NCBI GenBank assembly: GCA_944325415.1
Contig: CALUZW010000008.1
Span: 1-64,000 of the forward strand
DNA length: 64,000 bases
Direction: 5' to 3'
Source of the DNA: an uncultured Bacteroidales bacterium
Lineage (GTDB): Bacteria; Bacteroidota; Bacteroidia; Bacteroidales; UBA11471
Positions 42,551 to 52,690 of this stretch are shown one piece after another; position 1 is the first letter of the stretch; each line of letters opens with the position of its first letter. The notes beneath the pieces were generated by a model. That model was not told where the DNA came from. It saw only the letters and a list, made by a program, of their open reading frames with translations, and ran no database searches. The translations under genes were made by a program, and so were the position numbers.

Positions 42551-43462
42551 ATGACGGATAATATTCATATTATTGCTTATGGAGATGACCTTTTGTCGCG
42601 TGTGGCATACGCCATGCAGGAAAAAGGTCTGAATGTTTCTTGTTCGGGCTGTACTCCCGAGTTGGTGCCTATGCTCGAACAGAAAGGTGTTCTGGTCGGA
42701 ACCTTGCAGCAAGTCATCGCTTCGGGACGTACTGTAAATTATGTTGTTTCGGCTTTGGCCGGCGGAAGCCGTCATGCCGACGTCGAGACAGAGTATGCCG
42801 ATGCTTTGCACCTGCCTGTTGTTCCGGTATCGGATCTGTTCACCTCTCTGACCGAGAACAAAGCGCTTGTCGTGGAGTGTAATTCGCGTTTTCCCAACCG
42901 TATTCTCTCCATCATCTGGTACACCCTGCAATCGCAGAAGCGTAATTGCGACTATCTGACCGAGACTTTCATGCAGGGGCTCAACCGCAAGGTGGCTCTC
43001 TCGGAAAACACCCGGATATGCCTTCTTGACGGCGATCTGCTGCTGCATACCGAAAGCCGGAATTACAAATCGAACATCTTGGTGCTATCTTCCCTTCTGT
43101 GGAAAGAATCCCCTCAATATCCCACCTTCGAAAGTTATCTCGAAGTGTGGCACAAAGCCGTGAATTCCATCGACAGGAACGGTATACTTATCTACAATCA
43201 GGCCGTTACCGTGTTCCAGGAGTGGGCCGAGAATGTGCGCGAAGACATTACCGCTATACCCTTCAAGGCACACCCTTATCGCAAGGAAGGCGACATCTGC
43301 TTCCTTACCGGTGCGAAAACCGAGATGGAACTCTCTTATCCCTGCGACGAAGAGTTGTTGTGCGACATCAACGCGGCCCGGCTTGTGTGCCGCCAGTTAG
43401 GTGTGGCCGACAAGTCGTTCTATCAGATGATTGTATCGGCCGATTTCCTGAAAAATAAGTAA
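42551..43462 (+). CDS. Mur-ligase (Mpl)-like protein lacking catalytic motifs
   Basis: A 303-residue protein I align by eye with the first two domains of UDP-N-acetylmuramate:tripeptide ligase (Mpl). The N-terminal Rossmann part is IHIIAYGDDLLSRVAYAMQ (5-23). The ATP P-loop (GSHGKT in Mpl) reads CNSRFPN (110-116). The segment WKESPQYPTFESY (184-196) replaces the metal-site Asp-His, and CDEELLCDINAARLVCRQLG (265-284) lacks the His-Asn. The C-terminal ligase domain is absent. The frame is intact, so this looks like a retained pseudoenzyme rather than a decayed gene. DUF4924 follows after five bases. Its role, perhaps a muropeptide sensor or scaffold, is unknown. Confidence 0.65.
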   Translation: MTDNIHIIAYGDDLLSRVAYAMQEKGLNVSCSGCTPELVPMLEQKGVLVGTLQQVIASGRTVNYVVSALAGGSRHADVETEYADALHLPVVPVSDLFTSLTENKALVVECNSRFPNRILSIIWYTLQSQKRNCDYLTETFMQGLNRKVALSENTRICLLDGDLLLHTESRNYKSNILVLSSLLWKESPQYPTFESYLEVWHKAVNSIDRNGILIYNQAVTVFQEWAENVREDITAIPFKAHPYRKEGDICFLTGAKTEMELSYPCDEELLCDINAARLVCRQLGVADKSFYQMIVSADFLKNK

Positions 43463-43467
43463 TCCCC

Positions 43468-44013
43468 ATGCTAATCGCCCGGCAGAAGAAACAGGAAAAT
43501 ATCGCTGAATACCTGCTCTACATGTGGCAGGTAGAGGATATCATACGGGCCTGCGGGGGAGATATCGACCTCATACGGCAACGCATCATAGATGGTTACC
43601 AGGGGTTGTCGCCTGAGATACGCCAGGAGATGACCGACTGGTATGACAACCTGTGCGAGATGATGCGCATCGAAGGTGTGATGGAGAAAGGCCACCTGCA
43701 AATCAACAAGAATGTCATTATCGAACTCACCGATTTGCACCAGCGTCTTCTCAAATCGACCCGAGAGCCTTTTTACGGAGCGGCCTTCTTCAAGGCGCTG
43801 CCCCATATCGTGGAGTTGCGCGCCCGTTCGGGAAACGCCGAAGCCGGAGAGATAGAGACCTGCTTCAATGCGCTTTATGGCATACTGCTGCTGCGGTTGC
43901 AGAAGAAGGCCGTCTCGTCCGATACCGAAAAAGCCGTGCAAGCCATCACCCAATTTCTGGCTCTCCTCTCCGAAAAGTACAAACAAGAGAGAGCCGGCGA
44001 ACTTGAATTATAA
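43468..44013 (+). CDS. DUF4924 family protein
   Basis: A 181-residue, mostly helical cytoplasmic protein which I recall as DUF4924, usually beside rfbD and prfC in Bacteroidales. IARQKKQENIAEYLLYMWQV opens it and a helical domain follows; there is no catalytic motif or signal peptide. It starts five bases after the Mpl-like gene, so the pair are probably translated together. Function unknown. Confidence 0.75.
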   Translation: MLIARQKKQENIAEYLLYMWQVEDIIRACGGDIDLIRQRIIDGYQGLSPEIRQEMTDWYDNLCEMMRIEGVMEKGHLQINKNVIIELTDLHQRLLKSTREPFYGAAFFKALPHIVELRARSGNAEAGEIETCFNALYGILLLRLQKKAVSSDTEKAVQAITQFLALLSEKYKQERAGELEL

Positions 44014-44034
44014 ACATTCCATATATTCCTGCCT

Positions 44035-44901
44035 ATGTCAACCATTCTTGTAACGGGAGCCAACGGACAGTTGGGCAACGAAATGCGCAACCTGTCGGGC
44101 AATGACCGTGCCAATCGGTATATCTTTACCGATGTTCAGGAACTCGATATAACCGACCCTGCCCGCGTGCAGGCTTTCCTGTCGGAAAATACTGTCGATT
44201 TTGTGGTAAATTGTGCTGCCTATACGGCTGTGGATAAGGCAGAAAGCGAAATTGAGCTGTGTCGGAAAATAAATGCCTTTGCCGTGGAAAATCTAGCCAA
44301 AGCCTCGGCGGCGACAGGCGCGAAAATGATACATGTCTCGACCGACTATGTGTATAGCGGTACCCATTATATGCCCTATGTCGAGAGTGATGCCGTGGCC
44401 CCCACTTCGGTCTATGGCGTTACCAAACTCGAAGGCGAACAGTTGCTGCTGGCCGCCAACCCCGCATCGGTCATCTTGCGCACGTCGTGGCTCTACTCGC
44501 CCTACGGCAACAATTTCGTAAAGACCATGCTGCGGCTGGGACGCGAAAGAGAGAAACTCTCGGTCGTATTCGACCAGGTAGGAACGCCTACTTATGCAGC
44601 CGACCTGGCTGCTGCCATTGTTACCATACTTAACGCACCGGAGTTTGTACCCGGAATTTATAATTTCTCCAACGAAGGTGTGTGCAGCTGGTACGACTTC
44701 ACCCTCACCATACACCGCATGGCCGGCATCGATACCTGTCGGGTGTCGCCCATCGACACGGCCGACTATCCCTCGGCCGCCACACGCCCCTTTTACAGCG
44801 TGATGAACAAGAAAAAGATAAAAGCTACCTACGGTGTGGAGATACCCCACTGGGAAGAGAGCTTGCAGAAATGCATCGCCATATTGGAGAATAAAAATTA
44901 A
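44035..44901 (+). CDS. rfbD: dTDP-4-dehydrorhamnose reductase
   Basis: A short-chain dehydrogenase/reductase (288 residues) making dTDP-L-rhamnose. NAD(P)-binding motif TGANGQLG (7-14), VVNCAAYTAVDKAE, active-site STDYVYSG (Tyr-X3-Lys as YGVTK, about 124-128) and the substrate block SWLYSPYGNNFVKTML. The rest of the rml pathway is not in this window. It lies 15 bases before prfC. Confidence 0.93.
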   Translation: MSTILVTGANGQLGNEMRNLSGNDRANRYIFTDVQELDITDPARVQAFLSENTVDFVVNCAAYTAVDKAESEIELCRKINAFAVENLAKASAATGAKMIHVSTDYVYSGTHYMPYVESDAVAPTSVYGVTKLEGEQLLLAANPASVILRTSWLYSPYGNNFVKTMLRLGREREKLSVVFDQVGTPTYAADLAAAIVTILNAPEFVPGIYNFSNEGVCSWYDFTLTIHRMAGIDTCRVSPIDTADYPSAATRPFYSVMNKKKIKATYGVEIPHWEESLQKCIAILENKN

Positions 44902-44916
44902 AACCCCCGATACAAC

Positions 44917-46497
44917 GTGAGTACATTTACCGAAGAGATTCAGAAACGACGCACCTTTGCCATTATCAGTCACCCCGATGCCGGTAAGACCACTCTTACC
45001 GAGAAACTACTGCTGTTTGGCGGCGCCATTCACGTGGCAGGAGCCGTGAAGTCAAACAAGATAAAGAAGACCGCCACCTCGGACTGGATGGAAATCGAGA
45101 AACAGCGCGGTATATCGGTAGCCACATCGGTGATGGGTTTTAATTACGGCGATTACAAAATCAATATTCTCGATACCCCCGGTCACCAGGATTTTGCCGA
45201 GGATACCTATCGCACACTGACTGCCGTAGATAGCGTAATTATTGTAATTGATGCGGCAAAAGGTGTTGAGACACAGACCCGTAAGCTGATGGAGGTGTGC
45301 CGCATGCGCAAGACCCCCGTCATTGTCTTTGTCAACAAGCTCGACCGTGAAGGTCAAGACCCTTTCGACCTGCTCGATGAGATAGAGACCGAACTCAAAA
45401 TAGCCGTGCGTCCACTCAGTTGGCCCATCAACATCGGCCAGCGTTTCAAGGGCGTGTACAATATCTATGAAAAAAATCTCAACCTGTATACACCCAGCAA
45501 GCAGGTGGTAACCGAGGCTATCGAGTTTCGCGACATCAACAGCCCCGAACTCGAAAAGCACATCGGTGAGAGCGATGCCGCCAAGTTGCGGGCCGACCTC
45601 GAACTGATTGCGGGCGTTTATCCCGATTTCGAAGTAGAGAAATACCTTGCCGGCGACCTGGCCCCCGTATTTTTCGGGTCGGCACTCAACAACTTCGGTG
45701 TGCGGGAGTTGCTCGACTGTTTTGTCGAGATAGCCCCTTCGCCCCGCCCCGTGCAGGCCGTCGAACGTCTGGTGCGTCCCGAAGAGGAACCTTTCTCGGG
45801 TTTTGTATTCAAGATTCATGCCAATATGGATCCCAACCACCGCAGTTGCATCGCTTTCGTGAAAGTATGTTCGGGCGTCTTTATCCGTAACGAAAACTAC
45901 AAGCATGTGCGATTGGGCAAGATGATGCGCTTTTCGAGCCCTACGGCCTTCATGGCACAGCGCAAGTCGACTGTCGACGAAGCCTATCCCGGCGATATCG
46001 TGGGTCTGCCCGATACTGGAAATTTCAAGATAGGCGATACCCTCACGGCCGGTGAGGAGTTGCACTATAAGGGATTGCCCAGTTTCTCGCCCGAGATGTT
46101 CAAGTATATCGAGAATACCGACCCCATGAAGACCAAGCAGCTCAACAAGGGGCTCGACCAGTTGATGGGAGAGGGTGTGGCCCAGATGTTTGTCAACCAG
46201 TTCAACGGCCGGAAAATCATCGGTACGGTAGGACAGTTGCAGTTTGAGGTCATACAGTACCGGTTGCTGCATGAGTACGGCGCCCAGTGCCGCTGGGAGC
46301 CCCTCAGCCTATATAAGGCCTGCTGGGTAGAGAGCGACGATGCCGAGGCACTCGACAACTTCAAGAAGCGGAAATACCAGTTTATGGCCAAAGACCGCGA
46401 CGACCGCGACGTGTTCCTCGCCGACTCGGGATATGTGTTGCAAATGGCCCAGAGCGACTTCCCCAAAATCCGGTTCCACTTCACTTCCGAATTTTAG
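44917..46497 (+). CDS. prfC: peptide chain release factor 3
   Basis: A translational GTPase that removes RF1/RF2 from ribosomes after termination. 526 residues with the G1 motif [15 protein letters not shown], switch regions [12 protein letters not shown] and [18 protein letters not shown] (G4) and a C-terminal RF3 domain. It starts with GTG at 44917, as the family N-terminus [15 protein letters not shown] begins at the next codon. Confidence 0.97.
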   Translation: MSTFTEEIQKRRTFAIISHPDAGKTTLTEKLLLFGGAIHVAGAVKSNKIKKTATSDWMEIEKQRGISVATSVMGFNYGDYKINILDTPGHQDFAEDTYRTLTAVDSVIIVIDAAKGVETQTRKLMEVCRMRKTPVIVFVNKLDREGQDPFDLLDEIETELKIAVRPLSWPINIGQRFKGVYNIYEKNLNLYTPSKQVVTEAIEFRDINSPELEKHIGESDAAKLRADLELIAGVYPDFEVEKYLAGDLAPVFFGSALNNFGVRELLDCFVEIAPSPRPVQAVERLVRPEEEPFSGFVFKIHANMDPNHRSCIAFVKVCSGVFIRNENYKHVRLGKMMRFSSPTAFMAQRKSTVDEAYPGDIVGLPDTGNFKIGDTLTAGEELHYKGLPSFSPEMFKYIENTDPMKTKQLNKGLDQLMGEGVAQMFVNQFNGRKIIGTVGQLQFEVIQYRLLHEYGAQCRWEPLSLYKACWVESDDAEALDNFKKRKYQFMAKDRDDRDVFLADSGYVLQMAQSDFPKIRFHFTSEF

Positions 46498-46518
46498 TTC
46501 TCCCGGCGGACGATGCCG

Positions 46519-46550
46519 TTTGCGCATATGCGGCAATATCCGTATATTTG
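46519..46550 (+). promoter_or_regulatory. promoter of guaA
   Basis: TTTG at 46519-46522 and TATATTTG at 46543-46550, spacer exactly 20, about 44 bases before the guaA ATG. Confidence 0.75.
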
Positions 46551-46593
46551 CCGAAAAGACCATTCACACCGAAACAACTTATCATAAACAGAT

Positions 46594-48117
46594 ATGCAAG
46601 AAAAAATTATCATTCTCGATTTCGGCTCGCAGACCACGCAGCTCATAGGCCGCCGTGTGCGGGAGCTCGATACCTATTGCGAGATATTGCCTTACAATAA
46701 ATTTCCGTATGGCGATGAGAGCATCAAGGGTGTCATACTTTCGGGTAGCCCTTTCTCGGTTTACGACAGTAAAGCGTTCAAAATCGACCTCTCGGAGATA
46801 CGGGGAAAATATCCCATTCTCGGTATCTGCTACGGCGCACAGTTTCTGGCATACAGCAACGGCGGAAAAGTAGAGCCGGCACAGAGCCGTGAGTATGGCC
46901 GTGCCCACCTTTCTCATTTCTGCAAAGACAACATCTTGTTCAAGAACGTGCGGGAAAATACGCAGGTGTGGATGTCGCACGGCGACACCATTACGGCTGT
47001 GCCCGAGAATTTCAAGACCATAGCCTCGACCGATGAGGTGGCTATTGCCGCATATCAGATAGAAGGCGAACAGGTGTGGGGCGTGCAGTTCCACCCCGAA
47101 GTTTTCCATACCGAAGATGGAACGCAGATTCTCCGCAACTTTGTGGTCGATGTCTGTGGTTGCAAGCAAGACTGGTCGCCCGCCTCGTTTATCGAGACGA
47201 CCGTAGCCCGTCTCAAAGAGCAGCTGGGCGACGACAAGGTCGTGCTCGGACTTTCGGGCGGTGTCGATTCGTCGGTAGCCGCCGTGCTGCTCAACAAGGC
47301 CATCGGGAAAAACCTCACCTGTATCTTTGTCGACCACGGACTGTTGCGCAAGAACGAGTTTGAGAACGTGATGCACGACTACGAACACCTCGGTCTCAAC
47401 GTTATCGGTGTTAATGCCAAAGATAAATTTTACAGCGAGCTCGCCGGCGTAAAAGAGCCTGAGCGCAAACGCAAAATCATAGGCAAGGGCTTTATCGACG
47501 TCTTTGACGAAGAGGCCCACAAGATAAAAGATGTGAAGTGGCTGGCACAGGGTACGATATACCCCGACGTTATCGAGTCGCTCTCCATCACCGGTACGGT
47601 CATCAAGAGCCACCACAACGTGGGCGGTCTCCCCGAGAAGATGAACCTCAAACTGTGCGAGCCGTTGCGTCTTCTCTTCAAGGACGAGGTGCGCCGCGTA
47701 GGCCGTGAGCTGGGTATGATGGATCGTCTCATCAACCGCCACCCCTTCCCGGGACCGGGTCTGGCCGTGCGCATATTGGGCGACATCACCCCCGAGAAGG
47801 TGCGCATACTCCAAGATGCCGACGACATATTCATTCAGGGATTGCGCGACTGGGGCCTCTACGACAAGGTATGGCAGGCCGGTACCATTCTGCTTCCCGT
47901 GCAGTCGGTAGGTGTCATGGGCGATGAACGTACCTATGAGAATGCCGTCGCCCTGCGGGCCGTTACCTCGACCGATGCCATGACGGCCGACTGGGCACAT
48001 CTGCCGTATGAGTTCCTCGGAAAAATCTCCAACGAAATCATCAACAAGGTAAAGGGTGTGAACCGCGTAACCTACGACATCAGTTCCAAACCGCCTTCGA
48101 CCATCGAGTGGGAATAA
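46594..48117 (+). CDS. guaA: GMP synthase (glutamine-hydrolysing)
   Basis: Converts XMP to GMP. 507 residues: class I amidotransferase domain with nucleophile [10 protein letters not shown] (Cys about 80) and [11 protein letters not shown], then the ATP pyrophosphatase with [16 protein letters not shown] (about 213). The dimerisation domain ends PPSTIEWE. It is monocistronic between a full promoter and a strong terminator; no purine riboswitch is visible in the short leader. Confidence 0.98.
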   Translation: MQEKIIILDFGSQTTQLIGRRVRELDTYCEILPYNKFPYGDESIKGVILSGSPFSVYDSKAFKIDLSEIRGKYPILGICYGAQFLAYSNGGKVEPAQSREYGRAHLSHFCKDNILFKNVRENTQVWMSHGDTITAVPENFKTIASTDEVAIAAYQIEGEQVWGVQFHPEVFHTEDGTQILRNFVVDVCGCKQDWSPASFIETTVARLKEQLGDDKVVLGLSGGVDSSVAAVLLNKAIGKNLTCIFVDHGLLRKNEFENVMHDYEHLGLNVIGVNAKDKFYSELAGVKEPERKRKIIGKGFIDVFDEEAHKIKDVKWLAQGTIYPDVIESLSITGTVIKSHHNVGGLPEKMNLKLCEPLRLLFKDEVRRVGRELGMMDRLINRHPFPGPGLAVRILGDITPEKVRILQDADDIFIQGLRDWGLYDKVWQAGTILLPVQSVGVMGDERTYENAVALRAVTSTDAMTADWAHLPYEFLGKISNEIINKVKGVNRVTYDISSKPPSTIEWE

Positions 48118-48152
48118 TGAAAATCCTGTAATATACATTCCTGCAACTAACG

Positions 48153-48187
48153 ATAGCCCCGACATTTTTTGTCGGGGCTATTCTGTT
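48153..48187 (+). terminator. terminator of guaA
   Basis: A 12-bp stem (ATAGCCCCGACA with TGTCGGGGCTAT) around a T-rich loop, followed by TCTGTTT. Confidence 0.85.
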
Positions 48188-48431
48188 TATTTCTTATTAT
48201 GGCCTCATAGACATTCATCAACCGTGGAGACGGGAGGGGAAAAGTGTCCCTGTCCATGCGGCTCTCCGGGCGGTGAGCGGCGAAGGTAAAGATGCGTCGG
48301 CGCCTCTTTCTGGGAGGTGCGGAGAGGAGTTGTCGGGGCGTTTCCCGACCCTGGTCGGCGGCCGGTTATTTTGTTATCAACACAATTGTGTATTTTCTGG
48401 TGCTGCTCGTTTCTCTCTCGGAAAAATTATC
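48188..48431. other. non-coding gap before dnaN promoter
   Basis: I see no supported gene. An 87-codon frame from 48292 crosses the promoter box and has no family resemblance. Confidence 0.5.
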
Positions 48432-48439
48432 TATATTTG
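48432..48439 (+). promoter_or_regulatory. -7 box of the dnaN operon
   Basis: TATATTTG matches the consensus and implies a leader of about 120 bases before dnaN. The -33 element is poor. Confidence 0.5.
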
Positions 48440-48568
48440 TAAAGTATAAGAAGTGTCCGGGCGTGTATTGTGAGATTCTTTTTCTCGTACCGCGCCAGCC
48501 TGCTTATATGCAACGGGTTGGGGGAGTCTCCCACAGTAAAAGCGTAACAACATAAAAAACATACATAT

Positions 48569-49693
48569 ATGAAATTCGTCGTATCAAGCACTTTGTTGCT
48601 CTCTCATTTGCAGACGGTGGGAAGAGTCATCAACTCCAAAAACTCCATGCCGATTCTTGACAACTTTCTTTTCTCCTTGAACGGAAATCAGTTGACGATA
48701 ACCGCGTCGGATCAGGAAACGACCATGACTACCACCATCGGGCTGATTGAGGCCGAAGGCAGCGGCCTCTTTGCCGTGTCGGCCAAGATACTTCTCGACC
48801 CGCTGCGTGAGTTGCCCGAGCAGCCGCTGACATTCCAGGTGAACGATGAGAACCTGGAAATTTTCCTCTATTACCAGAATGGCAAGTACAACTTTGTTGG
48901 TGTCAACGGCGATGAATATCCCCAGCGTCAGCCCATGAATGAGAATGCCACACGCTTTACCATGCCTGCATCGGTCCTGCTCAATGGCGTTACCCGCAGT
49001 CTTTTTGCCGCCGCCAACGATGAACTGCGGCCGGTTATGAACGGCGTGTGCATGGACATTCACTCCGAAGATATCGTTTTTGTTGCTTCCGACGGCTATA
49101 TCCTGGTGCGTTGCCGCAACACGGCTGTGAAATCGGGTGTCGAAGCAACGGTCATTCTGCCCAAGAAACCCGCATCGCTTCTGAAAAATATTCTTGCCAA
49201 GGAGAGTGGCGACATAACGATAGAGTTTGACGAGAAAAACATCTGTTTCCATCTCTCCAACTTTGTGCTGATATGCCGTCTTATCGAGGGCCGCTACCCC
49301 AATTACATGTCGGTCATTCCGCAAAACAACAGCAACCGTCTCATTATCGACCGCACCCTGTTCATCAGTGTGCTGCGCCGTATCTCGGTATTCTCCGACC
49401 CGGCCAATTCGCTGGTGCGCCTCGACCTGAGCCCCAACCGTCTGGTCGTTTCGGCCCAGTATGCCGGCCTCTCGACGGCTGCCGACGAAAGCATTACCTG
49501 CAACTACACCGGCGACACGATGTGCATCGGGTTCAGCGCCACCCAGTTGGTAGAGATACTCAACAACATCAACTCGCAAGAGGTCATGGTCGACCTGGCC
49601 GATCCCGGTCGTGCCGGTATCCTTCTCCCCGGCGAGAACGAGCCCGACGAAGACCTGCTGATGTTGCTCATGCCCATGATGTTGAAAGACTAA
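48569..49693 (+). CDS. dnaN: DNA polymerase III beta sliding clamp
   Basis: A 374-residue ring subunit that tethers polymerases to DNA. The three repeated clamp domains are visible, beginning MKFVVSSTLLLSHLQTVGRV, with SMPILDNFLFSL and the C-terminal LLMLLMPMMLKD. It heads a co-directional run of six genes for DNA maintenance and cofactors. The exonuclease gene starts nine bases later. Confidence 0.96.
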   Translation: MKFVVSSTLLLSHLQTVGRVINSKNSMPILDNFLFSLNGNQLTITASDQETTMTTTIGLIEAEGSGLFAVSAKILLDPLRELPEQPLTFQVNDENLEIFLYYQNGKYNFVGVNGDEYPQRQPMNENATRFTMPASVLLNGVTRSLFAAANDELRPVMNGVCMDIHSEDIVFVASDGYILVRCRNTAVKSGVEATVILPKKPASLLKNILAKESGDITIEFDEKNICFHLSNFVLICRLIEGRYPNYMSVIPQNNSNRLIIDRTLFISVLRRISVFSDPANSLVRLDLSPNRLVVSAQYAGLSTAADESITCNYTGDTMCIGFSATQLVEILNNINSQEVMVDLADPGRAGILLPGENEPDEDLLMLLMPMMLKD

Positions 49694-49702
49694 TATCGTC
49701 CT

Positions 49703-50473
49703 ATGCAGTTGAATCTTAAAAATCCGCTGGTCTTTTTCGACCTCGAAACGACCGGTATCAACATATCGACCGACCGTATCGTAGAGATAAGCTATCTGAA
49801 AGTCTATCCCGACGGACGGGAGGTGTCGAAAACGATGCGCATCAATCCCGGCAGACCTATTCCGCCCGAGGCAACGGCCGTGCATAAAATCACCGATGCC
49901 GATGTGGCCGACTGTCCCACCTTCAAGGAGGTAGCTCCCCAGATTGCTGCCGACATCGAAGGGTGCGACCTAGCCGGGTATAACTCCAATCGTTTTGATG
50001 TGCCCCTGCTCGTCGAGGAGCTGTTGCGGGCCGGTGTCGCCATTGACATATCGCGCCGGAAACTTATCGACGTGCAGACGATATTCCACAAGATGGAACA
50101 GCGCACCCTCTCGGCCGCCTACAAGTTCTATTGCGACAAGGATCTCAACGATGCACACGCCGCCGAGGCCGATACGCGGGCTACCTACGAGGTGCTTAAA
50201 GCCCAGCTCGACCGCTATCCGCAACTCCCGAACGAGGTGGCAGCCCTGGCCGAATTTACCTCCTACACCCGCAATGTCGACCTGGCCGGTCGCATTGTCT
50301 ATAACGACCAGGGAGTAGAGGTTTTCAATTTCGGAAAATACAAGGGCCGTTCGGTGGCCGAGGTGTTCAAGGTCGACACCGGCTATTACGGCTGGATGAT
50401 GCAGGGCGAGTTTCCGCTCAATACCAAGAATGTGATAACCAACATCAAGTTGCGCTCGTTTAATCAGAAATAA
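49703..50473 (+). CDS. DEDDh 3'-5' exonuclease (DnaQ-like)
   Basis: 256 residues with Exo I VFFDLETTGIN (10-20), Exo II YNSNRFDVPLLVEEL (about 92) and Exo III DAHAAEADTRATYEV (about 153), giving the DEDDh residues. A C-terminal DUF3820-like segment (FNFGKYKGRSVAEVF, YYGWMMQGEFP) follows. The direct linkage to the clamp gene suggests a proofreading or repair exonuclease, though the main epsilon subunit could be elsewhere. Confidence 0.9.
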   Translation: MQLNLKNPLVFFDLETTGINISTDRIVEISYLKVYPDGREVSKTMRINPGRPIPPEATAVHKITDADVADCPTFKEVAPQIAADIEGCDLAGYNSNRFDVPLLVEELLRAGVAIDISRRKLIDVQTIFHKMEQRTLSAAYKFYCDKDLNDAHAAEADTRATYEVLKAQLDRYPQLPNEVAALAEFTSYTRNVDLAGRIVYNDQGVEVFNFGKYKGRSVAEVFKVDTGYYGWMMQGEFPLNTKNVITNIKLRSFNQK

Positions 50474-50478
50474 CACAC

Positions 50479-50512
50479 CGAACGGCAAGACGATACGTCG
50501 CCTTGCCGTTCG
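50479..50512 (+). promoter_or_regulatory. intercistronic hairpin before coaBC
   Basis: An 11-bp perfect stem (50479-50489 with 50502-50512) occupies most of the gap between the exonuclease and coaBC genes. No T run follows, so it is more likely an mRNA processing or stability element than a terminator. Confidence 0.5.
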
Positions 50513-50529
50513 ACTCAAAGAAATACTCC

Positions 50530-51735
50530 ATGTTGAAGGGAAAGAAAATCATACTCGGTATCACGGGTAGTATCGCCGCCTACAAGGCGGCCTATCTCAC
50601 GCGGGCCCTGATAAAGAAAGGCGCCGAGGTGCAGATTGTCATCACACCGGCCGGAAAAGAGTTTATTACGCCGGTTACCCTGTCGGCCCTGACGGGCAAG
50701 CCGGTGGTGAGCGAGTTCTTCTCGGCCAACGACGGGACGTGGCACAGCCATGTCGACCTCGGTCTGTGGGCCGACCTGTTGCTGATAGCCCCGGCAACCG
50801 CTTCGACCATAGGAAAGATGGCCAACGGTATAGCCGACAATATGCTTATCACCACCTACCTGTCGGCCAAGGCTCCCGTATTTATAGCTCCGGCCATGGA
50901 CCTCGACATGTTTGCCCACCCTTCGACACAGCACAACCTTGAATTGTTGCGCTCCTACGGCAACCATATTATCGAGCCTGCCACGGGCGAGCTGGCCAGC
51001 CATCTCGAAGGCAAGGGCCGCATGGAAGAGCCCGACCGCATCGTGGAGCGCATCGAGGCATTCTTCGCCTCCCGGCAGTCGCTTCGCGGACGGAAAATCG
51101 TCATTACTGCCGGCCCTACCTACGAAAAAATCGATCCCGTGCGTTTCATCGGAAACTACTCTTCGGGCAAGATGGGATTCTCGCTGGCGCGTGTATGTGC
51201 CGAGCGGGGTGCCGATGTAGTGCTGATAGCCGGTCCGGTAACCTTGCCCACACCCCATGCCTCGATAAAACGGATTGACGTAGAGTCGGCCGATGAGATG
51301 TACCGCGCTGCCATGGAGGCATATCCCACTGCCGATGCGGCCATTTGCTGTGCCGCCGTGGCCGATTATGCTCCCGCCGAATACCGCTCTACCAAGATGA
51401 AGCGGAATGCCGATGACCTTACCCTCGTGCTGAGACCCAACAAGGATATTGCTGCCGAACTGGGTAAGATAAAACGTGCCGGACAATGCCTGGCCGGCTT
51501 TGCGCTGGAAACCGACCACGAAGCCGAAAATGCAGTCGCCAAGATGCAGCGTAAGAATTTCGACTTTATCGTACTGAACTCCCTGCGCGATGCCGGGGCG
51601 GGATTCCGTGGCGATACCAACAAGGTGTCGATATGGTACCGCGACGGCCGTTCGGCCGACTATCCCGTGAAGTCGAAACTCGAAGTGGCCTCCGACATTG
51701 TCGATGCTTTGACCGCTTGTCTCGGCGGCGAATAA
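50530..51735 (+). CDS. coaBC: bifunctional phosphopantothenoylcysteine decarboxylase/phosphopantothenate-cysteine ligase
   Basis: Two steps of coenzyme A synthesis. 401 residues: CoaC domain with GSIAAYK, the active-site His in WHSHVDLGLWAD, and PAMDLDMF; then the CoaB domain with TAGPTYEKIDPVRFIGNYSSGKMG and KMKRN. The start at 50530 (MLKGKKIILGITGS) fits the family; an earlier in-frame Met lies within the hairpin. The last CoA enzyme, CoaE, is also in this window at 63175. Confidence 0.96.
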   Translation: MLKGKKIILGITGSIAAYKAAYLTRALIKKGAEVQIVITPAGKEFITPVTLSALTGKPVVSEFFSANDGTWHSHVDLGLWADLLLIAPATASTIGKMANGIADNMLITTYLSAKAPVFIAPAMDLDMFAHPSTQHNLELLRSYGNHIIEPATGELASHLEGKGRMEEPDRIVERIEAFFASRQSLRGRKIVITAGPTYEKIDPVRFIGNYSSGKMGFSLARVCAERGADVVLIAGPVTLPTPHASIKRIDVESADEMYRAAMEAYPTADAAICCAAVADYAPAEYRSTKMKRNADDLTLVLRPNKDIAAELGKIKRAGQCLAGFALETDHEAENAVAKMQRKNFDFIVLNSLRDAGAGFRGDTNKVSIWYRDGRSADYPVKSKLEVASDIVDALTACLGGE

Positions 51736-51780
51736 AATAAATGGTGCTTTCGGCCGTATTATTATAAAAAAGACGATGAT

Positions 51781-52674
51781 ATGAAAAGTATATGGCTGTT
51801 GTGTCTGGCTCTGTTGATGCCGGTGTTTACCTTGTCGGCGCAGGAACTCTCGTGTCGTGTGCAGGTCAACAGCGACAAGATACAAGGCACCAACAAGCAG
51901 GTTTTCACCACCTTGCAACAGGCTATTACCGAGTATATCAACACCCGCAAATGGAGCGAAGCACAAATTGCCGCCAATGAAAAAATCGATTGCAGCATAC
52001 TCATCATCGTCAATTCGGTAACCGACACCCGCTATTCGTGTGAGATACAGGTGCAGTCGCGCAGGCCGGTCTACAACTCGTCCTATACGACGACGATGCT
52101 CAATTTCCGCGATACCGAATTTGAATTTACCTATCAGGAGTATGACCCGCTGGTACACAACGAGATGACGATGGAAAGTAACCTGACCGGGGTACTTGAC
52201 TTCTATGTGTACATGATTCTGGGCATCGACTTCGACAGCTTCTCCTACAAGGGCGGCGAGTATTTTTTCAGACAGGCCGAGAACATCGTAACGATGGGAC
52301 AGTCGACGCAGGAAATCGGCTGGACGGGGTTTGGCAGCGAGCGTAACCGTCATGCCCTGCTGTCGGCCTTTATCGAGACCCGCAATGAACCCTTCCGCCA
52401 GCTTTGGTATACCTATCACCGCCTGGGACTCGACGAGATGGCTCTCAGTGTCGAGAAGGGTCGCTCCAAGGTAACCGAGGCGCTTGCCAAGCTGGTCGAG
52501 GTTTACGAACTCTCTTCCACCTCGGTATTGCTGCCGCTTTTCAACGACAGCAAACTCGACGAGGTGGTAAACATATACTCTGAGGCGCCGCGCCAGGAAA
52601 AAGATGAGGTCTACAAGGTGCTGAACCGTCTTTACCCGACCGAGACGACCCGCTTGGAGCCGTTGCGCAAATAA
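51781..52674 (+). CDS. DUF4835 family (PorD-like) exported protein
   Basis: A 297-residue protein with a clear signal peptide (to about residue 20, LSAQE) and the DUF4835 pattern QELSCRVQVNSDKIQGTNKQ at the start of the mature part. In Porphyromonas the homologue PorD is linked to type IX secretion, but the family also occurs in Bacteroidales without it. It sits conserved between coaBC and recN. Confidence 0.85.
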   Translation: MKSIWLLCLALLMPVFTLSAQELSCRVQVNSDKIQGTNKQVFTTLQQAITEYINTRKWSEAQIAANEKIDCSILIIVNSVTDTRYSCEIQVQSRRPVYNSSYTTTMLNFRDTEFEFTYQEYDPLVHNEMTMESNLTGVLDFYVYMILGIDFDSFSYKGGEYFFRQAENIVTMGQSTQEIGWTGFGSERNRHALLSAFIETRNEPFRQLWYTYHRLGLDEMALSVEKGRSKVTEALAKLVEVYELSSTSVLLPLFNDSKLDEVVNIYSEAPRQEKDEVYKVLNRLYPTETTRLEPLRK

Positions 52675-52690
52675 TCTGTTTTTTTACGGT

